From Oscillospiraceae bacterium (GTDB taxonomy: Bacteria; Bacillota; Clostridia; Oscillospirales; Ruminococcaceae): 9,319 nt of DNA. A program made the position numbers and the translations under genes. Where the stretch lies: the NCBI GenBank assembly GCA_019416775.1, contig DXWR01000065.1, forward strand, positions 1 to 9,319, given 5' to 3'. The notes beneath the pieces were generated by a model. That model made no database searches and was not told the DNA's origin. It saw only the letters and a list, made by a program, of their open reading frames with translations. Shown piece by piece: positions 1 through 6,878 of this stretch (position 1 is the stretch's first letter; every line of letters starts with the position of its first letter).

Positions 1-207
1 GGTCCACTGCAACGGCAGTTTTCAAGCGGTCACGAAAATCGTACGAACGGAAGCTGGACTGGCCTATCTTTTCACGGCGTGCCGGGGGAAATGAATTTAC
101 TTCTTTCAGAAAAATATACGGCAGATATTGGACCTGTTATAGGCAGAACAAATTCTTGTTTTGTTCAACAGTGCACAAAGTTGAGGCAAGCAAAACGGCC
201 GATTCTA
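1..207. other. Upstream stretch with no recognisable gene
   Basis: No recognisable protein is encoded here on either strand. Forward frames 1 and 3 happen to stay open for a long way, but the translations resemble no family I know. Forward frame 2 ends in a stop at 92-94 and has a short segment (GSFQAVTKIVRTEAGLAYL) faintly reminiscent of the C-terminal effector domain of LysR-type regulators; this is too little to call. A small inverted repeat is present: GAACAAA (146-152) against TTTGTTC (160-166), with a 7-nt loop. It could be an operator or a weak hairpin; there is no T-tract beyond what the repeat itself provides. Confidence 0.4.
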
Positions 208-216
208 TGTTATACT
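187..216 (+). promoter_or_regulatory. Candidate distal promoter with extended -10
   Basis: TATACT at 211-216 is preceded by TGT at 208-210, giving an extended -10 (TGnTATACT). There is no convincing -35 at 17 bp; TTGAGG at 181-186 is too far away (24 bp). Extended -10 promoters can work without a good -35. If used, transcription would start near 223 and place the 236-290 stem-loop at the very 5' end of a leader of about 200 nt for the heme operon. Sequence match only. Confidence 0.4.
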
Positions 217-235
217 GTATCTGCTGCTTGAGCGG

Positions 236-290
236 TCCCGGAAAGAAGATGCCAAGCGCTGAAACTCCGCAAGGAGCATTTTTTTCGGGA
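236..290 (+). ncRNA. Long imperfect stem-loop in operon leader
   Basis: TCCCG (236-240) pairs with CGGGA (286-290). After a 2-nt bulge, 243-252 pairs continuously with 276-285 over ten positions, two of them G-U. The apical part includes CTCC-GCAA-GGAG (265-276), a GNRA-type loop that competes with the main stem for one G. Seven T residues (279-285) lie inside the right arm. It could be a leader RNA structure, or an attenuator in which the short CTCC/GGAG hairpin plus T-run terminates and the long stem prevents it. No known riboswitch class is recognised. Confidence 0.35.
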
Positions 291-333
291 GATGGTTAGC
301 GATAGTTAACTCTTGATTTGCCGGGCTATCAAA

Positions 334-365
334 TTGGACAGAGAAAGGGGAATTTGCATTATGAT
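334..365 (+). promoter_or_regulatory. Candidate proximal promoter of heme operon
   Basis: A -35-like TTGGAC lies at 334-339, with TGGACA one base later. Two -10 options follow: CATTAT at 357-362 with a 17-bp spacer, or TATGAT at 360-365 with a 20-bp spacer (19 from TGGACA). Either places the transcription start at about 369-373, inside the DtxR-like palindrome at 367-385 and about 50 nt before the first start codon. Sequence match only. Confidence 0.4.
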
Positions 366-366
366 G

Positions 367-385
367 TTAGCTTAATCTAACTAAA
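367..385 (+). promoter_or_regulatory. DtxR/IdeR-like iron-box operator
   Basis: The 19 bp starting TTAGCTTAATCTAAC match the classical DtxR/IdeR consensus TTAGGTTAGCCTAACCTAA at 14 of 19 positions by hand alignment. The core is a perfect dyad, GTTAG (366-370) and CTAAC (377-381), separated by 6 bp. It overlaps the expected start of transcription of the proximal promoter, where a repressor would block initiation. An iron-loaded DtxR-type repressor here would fit the heme-uptake genes downstream. No regulator gene of that family is in the window. Confidence 0.5.
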
Positions 386-423
386 AGTTTCATGATTGAT
401 GCGAGAAGAAAGGAATGATTTTG

Positions 424-1341
424 ATGTTACATGGTTCAACGGCGAGGAAAAGGATATTTTCCGGTATGCTGGTTCTGCTGGTGGTTTTTGCAGCGTGCTT
501 TCAAACCATGCCGGTTTTGGCGGTATCCCCCGGGATTTATACTGCCACTGCAACTTCCCATTACCGCCATCCTACCACCGGCGTCATTGAAGATTCCGGC
601 GGAGAAAGCTCCTATGTATTGGGCCAATCCATGACGGACAGCGCTTTGAATAAAAGTGCATTGGTGGAAGTGGATTCCGGCGGAACCACCTGGGTGACGG
701 TTCGCTTGAATCTGATGGACAACATCCAGTCACCTCAATTCCAGGTGGACGGGAGCGCCGTTTCTGCCACCCTGATGCAGGAGGATTATACCAACAACAC
801 CGCTGATTTCCGCATGCAGGTGAACAGTGAAAACTCTGTGATCCGCTGCAATATGTATGTGATCCCCATGGGACGGGAAGTCATTTTCTATATCACGGTA
901 GGCGGCCTTACTGCCGGTTCCGGAGATTTTATCACCACGGTTACTTTAGAGCAAACCCAGCAGACCAATCCCCAAACCCCTGCGGCAACATCATCTCAAT
1001 CCGCTGAAACGCCCGCTTCTTCCCAGGCCCCATCGGCTTCGGCAACCTCCTCTGCCGCCCAGGAAACAGCTTCCGTGCCGGAAACATCCTCTTCGCCGGA
1101 GGTTTCGCAAACCAGTACCGCTTCTTCGGCTGGGACAGAGGAAGAATCCGATGTCCTTGGCCTGGAAGAATTTGATGCTTCCGGAAATGAAGTGACCAGT
1201 ACCTCAGGTGAGGCCGGATCCTCCGGCAGCACCGGCAGCGCCGTTCTCTGGTGGGTAATCGGCGGCATTGTGGTGGTTGCTTTGGCCGGGGGAGCGGTGT
1301 GGTATATTTTCTTTTTCCGCAAAGGGAAGAAAAAGACGTAA
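424..1341 (+). CDS. shp: Shp-like cell-surface heme-binding protein
   Basis: Predicted surface heme-binding protein of the Shp family, which relays heme from a wall receptor to an ABC-transporter lipoprotein. With the start at 424 it has 305 residues: signal peptide (1 to about 33), a beta-rich Shp domain (about 35-178), a Ser/Thr/Ala/Pro/Glu linker (about 178-272), one membrane helix (about 275-297) and a basic tail (KGKKKT). There is no sortase motif; the C-terminal helix anchors it, as in streptococcal Shp. Met70 (in LGQSM) and Met149 (in VIPMG) sit where Shp has its two axial methionine ligands, so bis-Met heme binding is inferred. The ATG at 415 is 1 nt after the AAAGGA ribosome site; the ATG at 424 has 10 nt, the same spacing as the NEAT gene. 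It is the first gene of the operon, and only 13 nt separate its stop from the next start. Family assignment is by pattern recall, not by search. Confidence 0.8.
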   Translation: MLHGSTARKRIFSGMLVLLVVFAACFQTMPVLAVSPGIYTATATSHYRHPTTGVIEDSGGESSYVLGQSMTDSALNKSALVEVDSGGTTWVTVRLNLMDNIQSPQFQVDGSAVSATLMQEDYTNNTADFRMQVNSENSVIRCNMYVIPMGREVIFYITVGGLTAGSGDFITTVTLEQTQQTNPQTPAATSSQSAETPASSQAPSASATSSAAQETASVPETSSSPEVSQTSTASSAGTEEESDVLGLEEFDASGNEVTSTSGEAGSSGSTGSAVLWWVIGGIVVVALAGGAVWYIFFFRKGKKKT

Positions 1342-1354
1342 GGGGGGAATGGAA

Positions 1355-2245
1355 ATGAAATGCAAAAAGATCCTCTCTCTCTGCTTAGCCGGGGTGCTGG
1401 CCTTGACTGCTCTCACAGGCTGTGTGAACCAACATCCGGAAGACACTGCCAGCGCAGATGCGCAAACCGTTCGTTTGGTGGCCACATCCCCGGCCGTTGC
1501 AGAGATTTGCGATCGGTTGGAGTTGGATTTAGTGGGGGTGTGTGAAACCAGCAGCTCCCTCCCGGAGCGGTATGCAGATGTCACTACGGTGGGCATGGCC
1601 ATGAACCCGGATTTGGAAATCATCCGGTCTTTGAATCCGGACTATGTGCTCTCTCCCAGCACCCTGCAAAACGACCTCCAGCCGAAATATGCTTCCATCG
1701 GGGTAAACAGCTTGTTTCTCAACCTGAAAAGCGTGGAAGGGATGTACGCTTCCATAGAAGACCTGGGGGAAAAATTCGGCCGGCAGGAGCAGGCCCAGGC
1801 GCTGGTGGAGGAATACAACGCCTTTATGGAGGAATACCGCAATCAGAATCAAGGGAAAGAATCCCCCACGGTATTGGTGCTGATGGGGTTGCCGGGTTCC
1901 TACATCGTTGCTACAGAAAGCAGCTATGTGGGCAGTTTGGTAAAACTGGCAGGGGGCGTCAATGTTTACGGCGATGGGGATGGAGAAGAATTTCTCTTTG
2001 CCAACACCGAAGATATGCAGCTGAAAAACCCGGATATTATCCTTCGTACGGCACACGGCCTGCCGGATGAAGTGCTGGAAATGTTTGCAGAGGAGTTTTC
2101 TACCAATGACATCTGGCAGCATTTTACAGCGGTGCAGCAAGGCCGGGTTTATGATTTGGATTCCAGTCTGTTCAATATGAGCGCTAACTTCAACTACGAC
2201 CAGGCGTTGGAGCAGCTTCAGCCCATGTTGTACGGTTCGGAATAA
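1355..2245 (+). CDS. isdE: Heme ABC transporter substrate-binding lipoprotein, IsdE/HtsA-like
   Basis: Predicted lipoprotein that holds heme outside the membrane and delivers it to the FecCD permease encoded downstream. It has 296 residues: a lipoprotein signal ending in lipobox LTGC (Cys23), then a two-lobed class III (helical-backbone) binding fold like metal-siderophore and heme receptors. The MAMNPDLEIIRSLNPDYV segment holds Met81/Met83, matching the IsdE axial Met region. RTAHGLPDEV holds His234, matching the IsdE axial His region near residue 229. Met/His coordination is therefore inferred. The ATG at 1349 is nearly fused to the GGGGGG ribosome site (1342-1347); the ATG at 1355 has a 7-nt gap and starts directly with the basic n-region (MKCKK). 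The frame is open upstream to 1268, but that part overlaps the previous gene. The 30-nt gap to the NEAT gene supports co-transcription. Confidence 0.88.
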   Translation: MKCKKILSLCLAGVLALTALTGCVNQHPEDTASADAQTVRLVATSPAVAEICDRLELDLVGVCETSSSLPERYADVTTVGMAMNPDLEIIRSLNPDYVLSPSTLQNDLQPKYASIGVNSLFLNLKSVEGMYASIEDLGEKFGRQEQAQALVEEYNAFMEEYRNQNQGKESPTVLVLMGLPGSYIVATESSYVGSLVKLAGGVNVYGDGDGEEFLFANTEDMQLKNPDIILRTAHGLPDEVLEMFAEEFSTNDIWQHFTAVQQGRVYDLDSSLFNMSANFNYDQALEQLQPMLYGSE

Positions 2246-2275
2246 ACAAAAGAAACAAAAGGAGGAATTATTACA

Positions 2276-4879
2276 ATGACAACAGCAAAACAGTCGTGGC
2301 TGAAACGGGGGCTTTCCTTGCTCCTGAGCCTGGCGCTTGTGTGCAGCCTGTTCACCATCGGTGCTGCGGGCGCCTCCGCCGCCACACTGGAACCCACCAC
2401 ACCGATTCAGAAAATCGACGTGCCGGTAGAGGACGGCGTCTATTATGCGGACATTGACCTTTGGCACGCCACAATGAACCAGTCTTCCATGGGCAATGCC
2501 GCCCTGAGAGGAAGCACTACCTTTGAGACCAACCATCCGGAAGATGCGGATTACCAGGCCATTATTGTGGTGAAGGACAATACCGCAACCGCTATTGTGG
2601 AGTTTATGCCCATGGGCTTCATTGGGCAATACGGCTTCATGATGGAGTTAGAAGGGGTGGACGCCAAGTATCTGACGCAATTCGGCGCAGTGTTTGACAC
2701 AGTGGGAGATCCCGACGCAGCTTCTTTCACTTCCATGGAGGTTCTGACCCGGCATTTAACCCAGGAAGGAACCACCGTTTATGACAGCTATAACGACCCG
2801 GATTCTCCGACTGTTTATGACGGCAGCACCATGCGGCCGGCAGGATTCGGTTATGACTATGAGCGTCCTTTGGACATCGAAGACGTGCCCTATGCTCATC
2901 TGATTTCTGTTGACGTCACTCCCATTTGGGTGCAGTTTGAAGATTCTACCAAGCCCGTTGCGGCGGAAGATTACACCTATGAAAATGCGGCCTACGTCCA
3001 TGTTTTCGTCCCGGTGATGTACTCCATTCTGCCCACCTCCGGCGATCAGTACGCCAGAATGAAGGTGGATTGGACTTCGTTGGAAAAAATTGAACATCCG
3101 GAAGAAAACCTGCAGTACTGCCTGTGGAGCGCAAATCAGATTTCCGGCACTGCTTATACCAGCGAGTCCTATGAAAATTTGCAGAACGCCATCGGTGAAG
3201 TAACGGAAACCATGGAGAGAATCTGGCCCTCTGCCGACATCAGCATGTCTGGCAGCGGCAGCACCGCACAGCCGATTTTGGAGCAGAAAGAATTCACTGC
3301 GGAAGAACAGGCCGCAATGGTGCAAAAGCTCAACGATGCCATGGACGGCTTGGAGGAAATCGGCGATAAGACCAATCTCAACGCTGTCATTGCGGATGCT
3401 GAAACCATGGTGGAAGAGGAATACACTCCCGATAGCTGGGCTGCCTTCCGGGAAAGCCTGGAAAGCGCCAAAGCGGTGCAGGCGGATGAAGATGCAGGCG
3501 TTTCCCAGGTGACTGCCGCCGCCCAGGCCCTGACTGAGGCGATCAGCGGCTTGACTCTCCGGGCGGATACCACCGAACTGGCCGCTCTGGTGACTCAGGC
3601 GAAGGAAATCACCCGAGGGAATTATACCGAGGAATCCTGGGACGCCCTGCAACATGCCATCGCCGCTGCGCAAGAGGCTCTGGACAACCCCAATCTTTCC
3701 CAGAGTGATGTCAACGGCCAGGCGCTGACTCTCCAGAATGCGATGGATGGCCTGGTCGAAGAGGGAACTCTGGATAAAAACAATCTGGAAGACGGTGTGT
3801 ACTCCATTTACGGCGAGATGGTAAAAACCAACCGTGAAGAAACATCGATGAGCAACGACGCCATCAATCACTATATCAAACTGACGGTGGAAGACGGCCA
3901 GTATTACCTCAATATGGATTTCAACGGTTTGGCCTACCTCAACAGATTCGGCTACCTGGCCGAGCTCTCCTATTACGATAACGGCTATACCTACGGCCAG
4001 TACGGCGCAATCGGAGGCACCCTGATTCCTGCGACTGTCCTTTCCACCCAGAAAAGCGCCGATGGCAGCGATTTGTATGACGAATTCAATCAGGCGGGCG
4101 GCTCCTATGAAGGCAAGCTGTATCCCGACCAGGTCAAGTTCCCGCTGGTAGCCGACGCTTTGGCCGACGAAGACGGCTATGTGCCGCTGCATGTGTTTGT
4201 GCCGGTGATGGAGGACATTTCCGCCGGTACCGGCGACCAGGATGTGCTTTTAAAGCTGGACTGGTCCACCCTGACCAAAACCACCGAAGACGACCCCAAC
4301 TTTGAGCCGGAAGATCCGGTCGAGCAGTCCCCGGCTGTGGACTTCACCGATTCCGCCACAGGCGTAATGGTGAATGCCGACAAGGGCGTATTCGAGGAAG
4401 GCGTGCAGATCGTGGTTTCGGAAATCAAGCAAGGCGCAGACTACGACGCTGCTGCTTCCTCCCTCAGCGATGTGGGCAAGAAATTCAAGCTTTATGATGT
4501 GAATTTCCTGGATGCAGACGGCAATGAAGTGGCCCCCAACGGCACGGTGAGCATCCGCTTCCCGGTTGCGGCAGGCTATGATTCCGCCAACTTGGCAGTC
4601 TACCGTTTGGCCGACGGCGGCAAAGTGCTGGTAAGAGGCACAGTGGAGGACGGCTATTACACCGTTAGCACCAGGACGGCCGGAGCCTATGCGCTGGTGG
4701 AAAAGGGCAGCACCATCACCGATGCGGAGAATACGCAAAATGTAGGTAGTGGCGATACTGCGGTTCCCCAGACCGGCGATGACTCCAACGTGGCGGCATA
4801 TGCGCTGCTGGCTCTGGCCGCTGCGGGGATGATGGGCTTTGCCCTGGTGGTCAGAAAGCGCAAGGTGGAAGAAAAGTAA
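2276..4879 (+). CDS. Wall-anchored heme receptor, NEAT-FIVARx3-NEAT, VPQTG signal
   Basis: Predicted outermost heme or hemoprotein receptor, 867 residues. Order: signal peptide (1 to about 35, ASA-A), NEAT1 (about 50-270, enlarged by an insertion), three FIVAR-type helical repeats (about 279-365 degenerate, 368-428, 432-496), NEAT2 (about 505-667), a beta-sandwich-like domain (about 685-808), sorting signal VPQTG (830-834), a hydrophobic helix and a KRKVEEK tail. The FIVAR repeats show the Y-T-x-x-S-W/Y pattern and probably act as a rigid spacer. Both NEATs have an SM pair (Met72, Met525) where NEAT domains have their distal helix. Both have VPVM (Met248, Met645) near the end, and the usual YxxxY heme-binding motif is not apparent. 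Bis-Met binding, as reported for the Shr NEAT2 domain of Streptococcus, is inferred. The ribosome site GGAGG (2261-2265) is 10 nt before the ATG. No sortase gene is in the window. The domain arrangement differs from Shr, so no symbol is given. Confidence 0.88.
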   Translation: MTTAKQSWLKRGLSLLLSLALVCSLFTIGAAGASAATLEPTTPIQKIDVPVEDGVYYADIDLWHATMNQSSMGNAALRGSTTFETNHPEDADYQAIIVVKDNTATAIVEFMPMGFIGQYGFMMELEGVDAKYLTQFGAVFDTVGDPDAASFTSMEVLTRHLTQEGTTVYDSYNDPDSPTVYDGSTMRPAGFGYDYERPLDIEDVPYAHLISVDVTPIWVQFEDSTKPVAAEDYTYENAAYVHVFVPVMYSILPTSGDQYARMKVDWTSLEKIEHPEENLQYCLWSANQISGTAYTSESYENLQNAIGEVTETMERIWPSADISMSGSGSTAQPILEQKEFTAEEQAAMVQKLNDAMDGLEEIGDKTNLNAVIADAETMVEEEYTPDSWAAFRESLESAKAVQADEDAGVSQVTAAAQALTEAISGLTLRADTTELAALVTQAKEITRGNYTEESWDALQHAIAAAQEALDNPNLSQSDVNGQALTLQNAMDGLVEEGTLDKNNLEDGVYSIYGEMVKTNREETSMSNDAINHYIKLTVEDGQYYLNMDFNGLAYLNRFGYLAELSYYDNGYTYGQYGAIGGTLIPATVLSTQKSADGSDLYDEFNQAGGSYEGKLYPDQVKFPLVADALADEDGYVPLHVFVPVMEDISAGTGDQDVLLKLDWSTLTKTTEDDPNFEPEDPVEQSPAVDFTDSATGVMVNADKGVFEEGVQIVVSEIKQGADYDAAASSLSDVGKKFKLYDVNFLDADGNEVAPNGTVSIRFPVAAGYDSANLAVYRLADGGKVLVRGTVEDGYYTVSTRTAGAYALVEKGSTITDAENTQNVGSGDTAVPQTGDDSNVAAYALLALAAAGMMGFALVVRKRKVEEK

Positions 4880-4911
4880 ATCGAAACGCACCTCATTTTG
4901 AGTGCTGAAAA

Positions 4912-4950
4912 CGTTGGCCGGGCTGCCTACCATTGGTGCTCGGCCAAACG
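4912..4950 (+). other. Strong intergenic hairpin without T-tract
   Basis: CGTTGGCCGGGC (4912-4923) pairs with GCTCGGCCAAACG (4938-4950): twelve pairs, one G-U, and a single bulged A. The 14-nt loop contains a smaller ACC/GGT pairing. What follows is TCTAGGAAGGAGG, not a T-run, so it is not a standard intrinsic terminator. It lies in the 85-nt gap between the NEAT gene and the permease gene, just ahead of the permease ribosome site. It probably stabilises the 3' end of a processed surface-protein mRNA or marks a cleavage site. Confidence 0.6.
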
Positions 4951-4973
4951 TCTAGGAAGGAGGAATGGATTCT

Positions 4974-5966
4974 GTGGTAAGCAGGAAAAAGAAAATACTT
5001 TCCTTTGTTATTACTGCTCTGGGGCTGCTGGCGCTTTTTCTGATTGCCGTCAACACCGGCAGCCTGAAGGTAACCCCACTGGAGCTGTTCAAAGGACTCT
5101 TTATTGAATACAACGAAAACGTGGCAACCATTTACGACCTGCGGTTTCCCCGCATCTTCATTGCTATTTTCGGCGGGGCGGCCATCGCCGTTTCCGGTGT
5201 GCTGCTGCAGGCGGTGATGAAAAATCCGCTGGCTGACCCGGGCATCATCGGCATCAGTTCCGGAGCCAGTTTGACGGCAGTGTTGATGACCGCCTTTGTG
5301 CCTGCACTGTACTTTTTCACACCTTTCTTCGCCTTCCTGGGCGGGATGATTGCCTTTTTGCTGGTGTACTCCCTTTCCTGGAAGGGCGGGCTTTCACCGC
5401 TTCGGATCATTCTTGTGGGTGTGGCGGTCAACGCCATGTTTACCGGGCTGATGAGCGCCTTCAACTCCGGCACGGGGAGCAACTATTCCGGCGTTGCCAG
5501 CATTGTCAATGCCAACATCACCATGAAAACCTGGGATGATTTTCAGACGCTTTTACTCTATGTGGTCATCGGCCTGGTCGCTTCCATCTTTGTGCTGGGG
5601 CAGTGCAATCTGCTGGCGCTGGAAGATAAGACAGCCAGGAGCTTGGGGGTGAACGTCACCCGCAGTCGGATCATCATTTCGGTGATTGCGGTGCTGTTGG
5701 CTTCCATCAGTACCGCCGTTATCGGCCCCATCAGCTTTCTGGGGCTGATTGTCCCGCATATTGCCCGGCTGCTGGTGGGAAGCAATCATAAGGTGCTGGT
5801 GCCCTACACCATGCTGTTGGGAGCGTTTACCCTGCTGCTGGCGGATACCGTGGGACGGACCATTGCCGCACCTTATGAAATCAGCGCATCTATCATCATG
5901 TCGGTAGTGGGCGGTCCGTTCTTTATCCTGCTGCTGAGGAGGTCGAAACAAAGCTATGGCCAGTAA
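4974..5966 (+). CDS. FecCD-family heme ABC transporter permease
   Basis: Predicted inner-membrane channel subunit of the heme importer, functioning as a homodimer with the ATPase encoded next. It has 330 residues from GTG 4974 (333 from ATG 4965), the normal length for this family, and is hydrophobic throughout with about ten membrane helices expected. Family landmarks are visible: the conserved NPLADPGIIGISSGA loop (from about residue 84) and the cytoplasmic coupling segment GLIVPHIARLL followed by GRTI (from about residue 257). The start is uncertain: ATG 4965 is only 1 nt from GGAGG (4959-4963), while GTG 4974 is 10 nt away, matching the NEAT gene spacing. The last 11 nt overlap the ATPase gene, so translational coupling is likely. 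Heme specificity rests on the neighbouring Shp, IsdE and NEAT genes; sequence alone would also allow a siderophore. Confidence 0.88.
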   Translation: MVSRKKKILSFVITALGLLALFLIAVNTGSLKVTPLELFKGLFIEYNENVATIYDLRFPRIFIAIFGGAAIAVSGVLLQAVMKNPLADPGIIGISSGASLTAVLMTAFVPALYFFTPFFAFLGGMIAFLLVYSLSWKGGLSPLRIILVGVAVNAMFTGLMSAFNSGTGSNYSGVASIVNANITMKTWDDFQTLLLYVVIGLVASIFVLGQCNLLALEDKTARSLGVNVTRSRIIISVIAVLLASISTAVIGPISFLGLIVPHIARLLVGSNHKVLVPYTMLLGAFTLLLADTVGRTIAAPYEISASIIMSVVGGPFFILLLRRSKQSYGQ

Positions 5967-6732
5967 TATTTTTACCGTCAAAAACCTCTCCTTTGCCTAC
6001 GGCAAACAGCAGGTGCTGAAGAACCTGGACATGGAGCTTCACGAGGGAAAAATCACCACCCTCATCGGCGGCAACGGCTGCGGAAAGAGCACCTTGTTTC
6101 ATCTTATGACCAAGAACCTGAAGCCGGACGAAGGCGAAATTTACCTGCGGGAAACCAGCATTCTGGATTTAAAGCTCAAAGATTTTGCCAAAGAAGTCTC
6201 CATCGTCCATCAGTACAATACGGCGCCGGTGGATCTGAGCGTGGAAAAGCTGGTGGGTTACGGAAGAACGCCCTACCATACCATGGGGCTTTCTCCCGAC
6301 CCCAAAGAGGATGAGGAGAAGATCCGCTGGGCGCTGGAGATCACCCATACCTATAAGCACAAGGACAAGCCGGTTTCCGAGCTTTCCGGCGGTCAGAAAC
6401 AGCGGGTGTGGATCGCTATGGCGCTGGCCCAGGGTACCAAGGTGCTGTTCCTGGACGAACCTACCACCTATCTGGATATTCGTTATCAGCTGCAGATTTT
6501 GAAGCTGATCCGGCAGTTAAATCGGGAATTCGGAATTACTATTGTCATGGTGCTTCACGACATTAACCAGTCTCTGTATTACAGCGATGAGATTGTGGCC
6601 ATGAAGGACGGCAGGATGATCGCCCACGGCCTGCCGGAGGAAATCATTTCCGGTGAGCTGGTTGGGGAGGTTTACGATGTGAATTTGGAGATTCGCTCCG
6701 TAGATGGCAAGCCGTTTGTCATTCCGGTATAA
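5956..6732 (+). CDS. FecE-type heme ABC transporter ATPase
   Basis: Predicted cytoplasmic ATPase that powers the FecCD permease. It has 258 residues, typical for the family. All nucleotide-binding motifs are intact: Walker A GGNGCGKST (38-46), Q-loop Gln86, signature LSGGQ (143-147), Walker B VLFLDEPT (163-170), D-loop LD (173-174) and H-loop His201. The TTYLD and HDINQS segments are characteristic of the iron-siderophore/heme/B12 importer class. Its ATG lies inside the end of the permease gene (11-nt overlap); GGAGG (5938-5942) sits 13 nt upstream. It is the last gene of the operon, followed by a hairpin terminator. Substrate is inferred as heme from context. Confidence 0.9.
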   Translation: MASNIFTVKNLSFAYGKQQVLKNLDMELHEGKITTLIGGNGCGKSTLFHLMTKNLKPDEGEIYLRETSILDLKLKDFAKEVSIVHQYNTAPVDLSVEKLVGYGRTPYHTMGLSPDPKEDEEKIRWALEITHTYKHKDKPVSELSGGQKQRVWIAMALAQGTKVLFLDEPTTYLDIRYQLQILKLIRQLNREFGITIVMVLHDINQSLYYSDEIVAMKDGRMIAHGLPEEIISGELVGEVYDVNLEIRSVDGKPFVIPV

Positions 6733-6806
6733 CGCGGAAGGAAAGCAGAAAGCAGGGTGGAAAGGGTTCCGGCATCCATTTGCCCGTAGTTTTGATTTCA
6801 ACCGAA

Positions 6807-6853
6807 AAGGCCGTTGCAGGCAATTTGCAACGGCTTTCCTTTGTTTTAGTTGT
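6807..6853 (+). terminator. Terminator of heme operon, probably bidirectional
   Basis: AAGGCCGTTGCA (6807-6818) pairs with TGCAACGGCTTT (6826-6837) around a 7-nt loop, with one G-U and one end mismatch. A T-rich but interrupted tail follows (CCTTTGTTTTAGTTG, then TTTTT). It lies 74 nt after the ATPase stop. On the opposite strand the same hairpin is followed by TTTT, so it can also stop transcripts coming from the broken ABC gene, which converges on it. Confidence 0.75.
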
Positions 6854-6878
6854 TTTTAAGAGAAGCGTACTGCTTATA

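Noticed and set aside
2..94. C-terminal fragment of a LysR-type regulator in forward frame 2
   Set aside because: Only about 19 residues look vaguely similar, the usual final strand and helix are absent, and other frames are open too.
231..300. Similarity to small SRP RNA (GGTCC-CGGAA-GAAG-GCCAAG pattern)
   Set aside because: The core tetraloop helix of SRP RNA (GGUCAGGUCCGGAAGGAAGCAGCC) is not reproduced: the pairing around GGAA fails and the conserved internal loops are missing.
291..311. Second DtxR-like box (GGTTAGCGATAGTTAAC)
   Set aside because: One half (GGTTAGC) matches the consensus but the other does not; symmetry is poor.
2756..4192. Long open frame on the - strand (478 residues) opposite the NEAT gene
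   Set aside because: It is the antisense shadow of a clearly coding gene with signal peptide, NEAT and FIVAR domains; the translation resembles nothing known and has no ribosome site.
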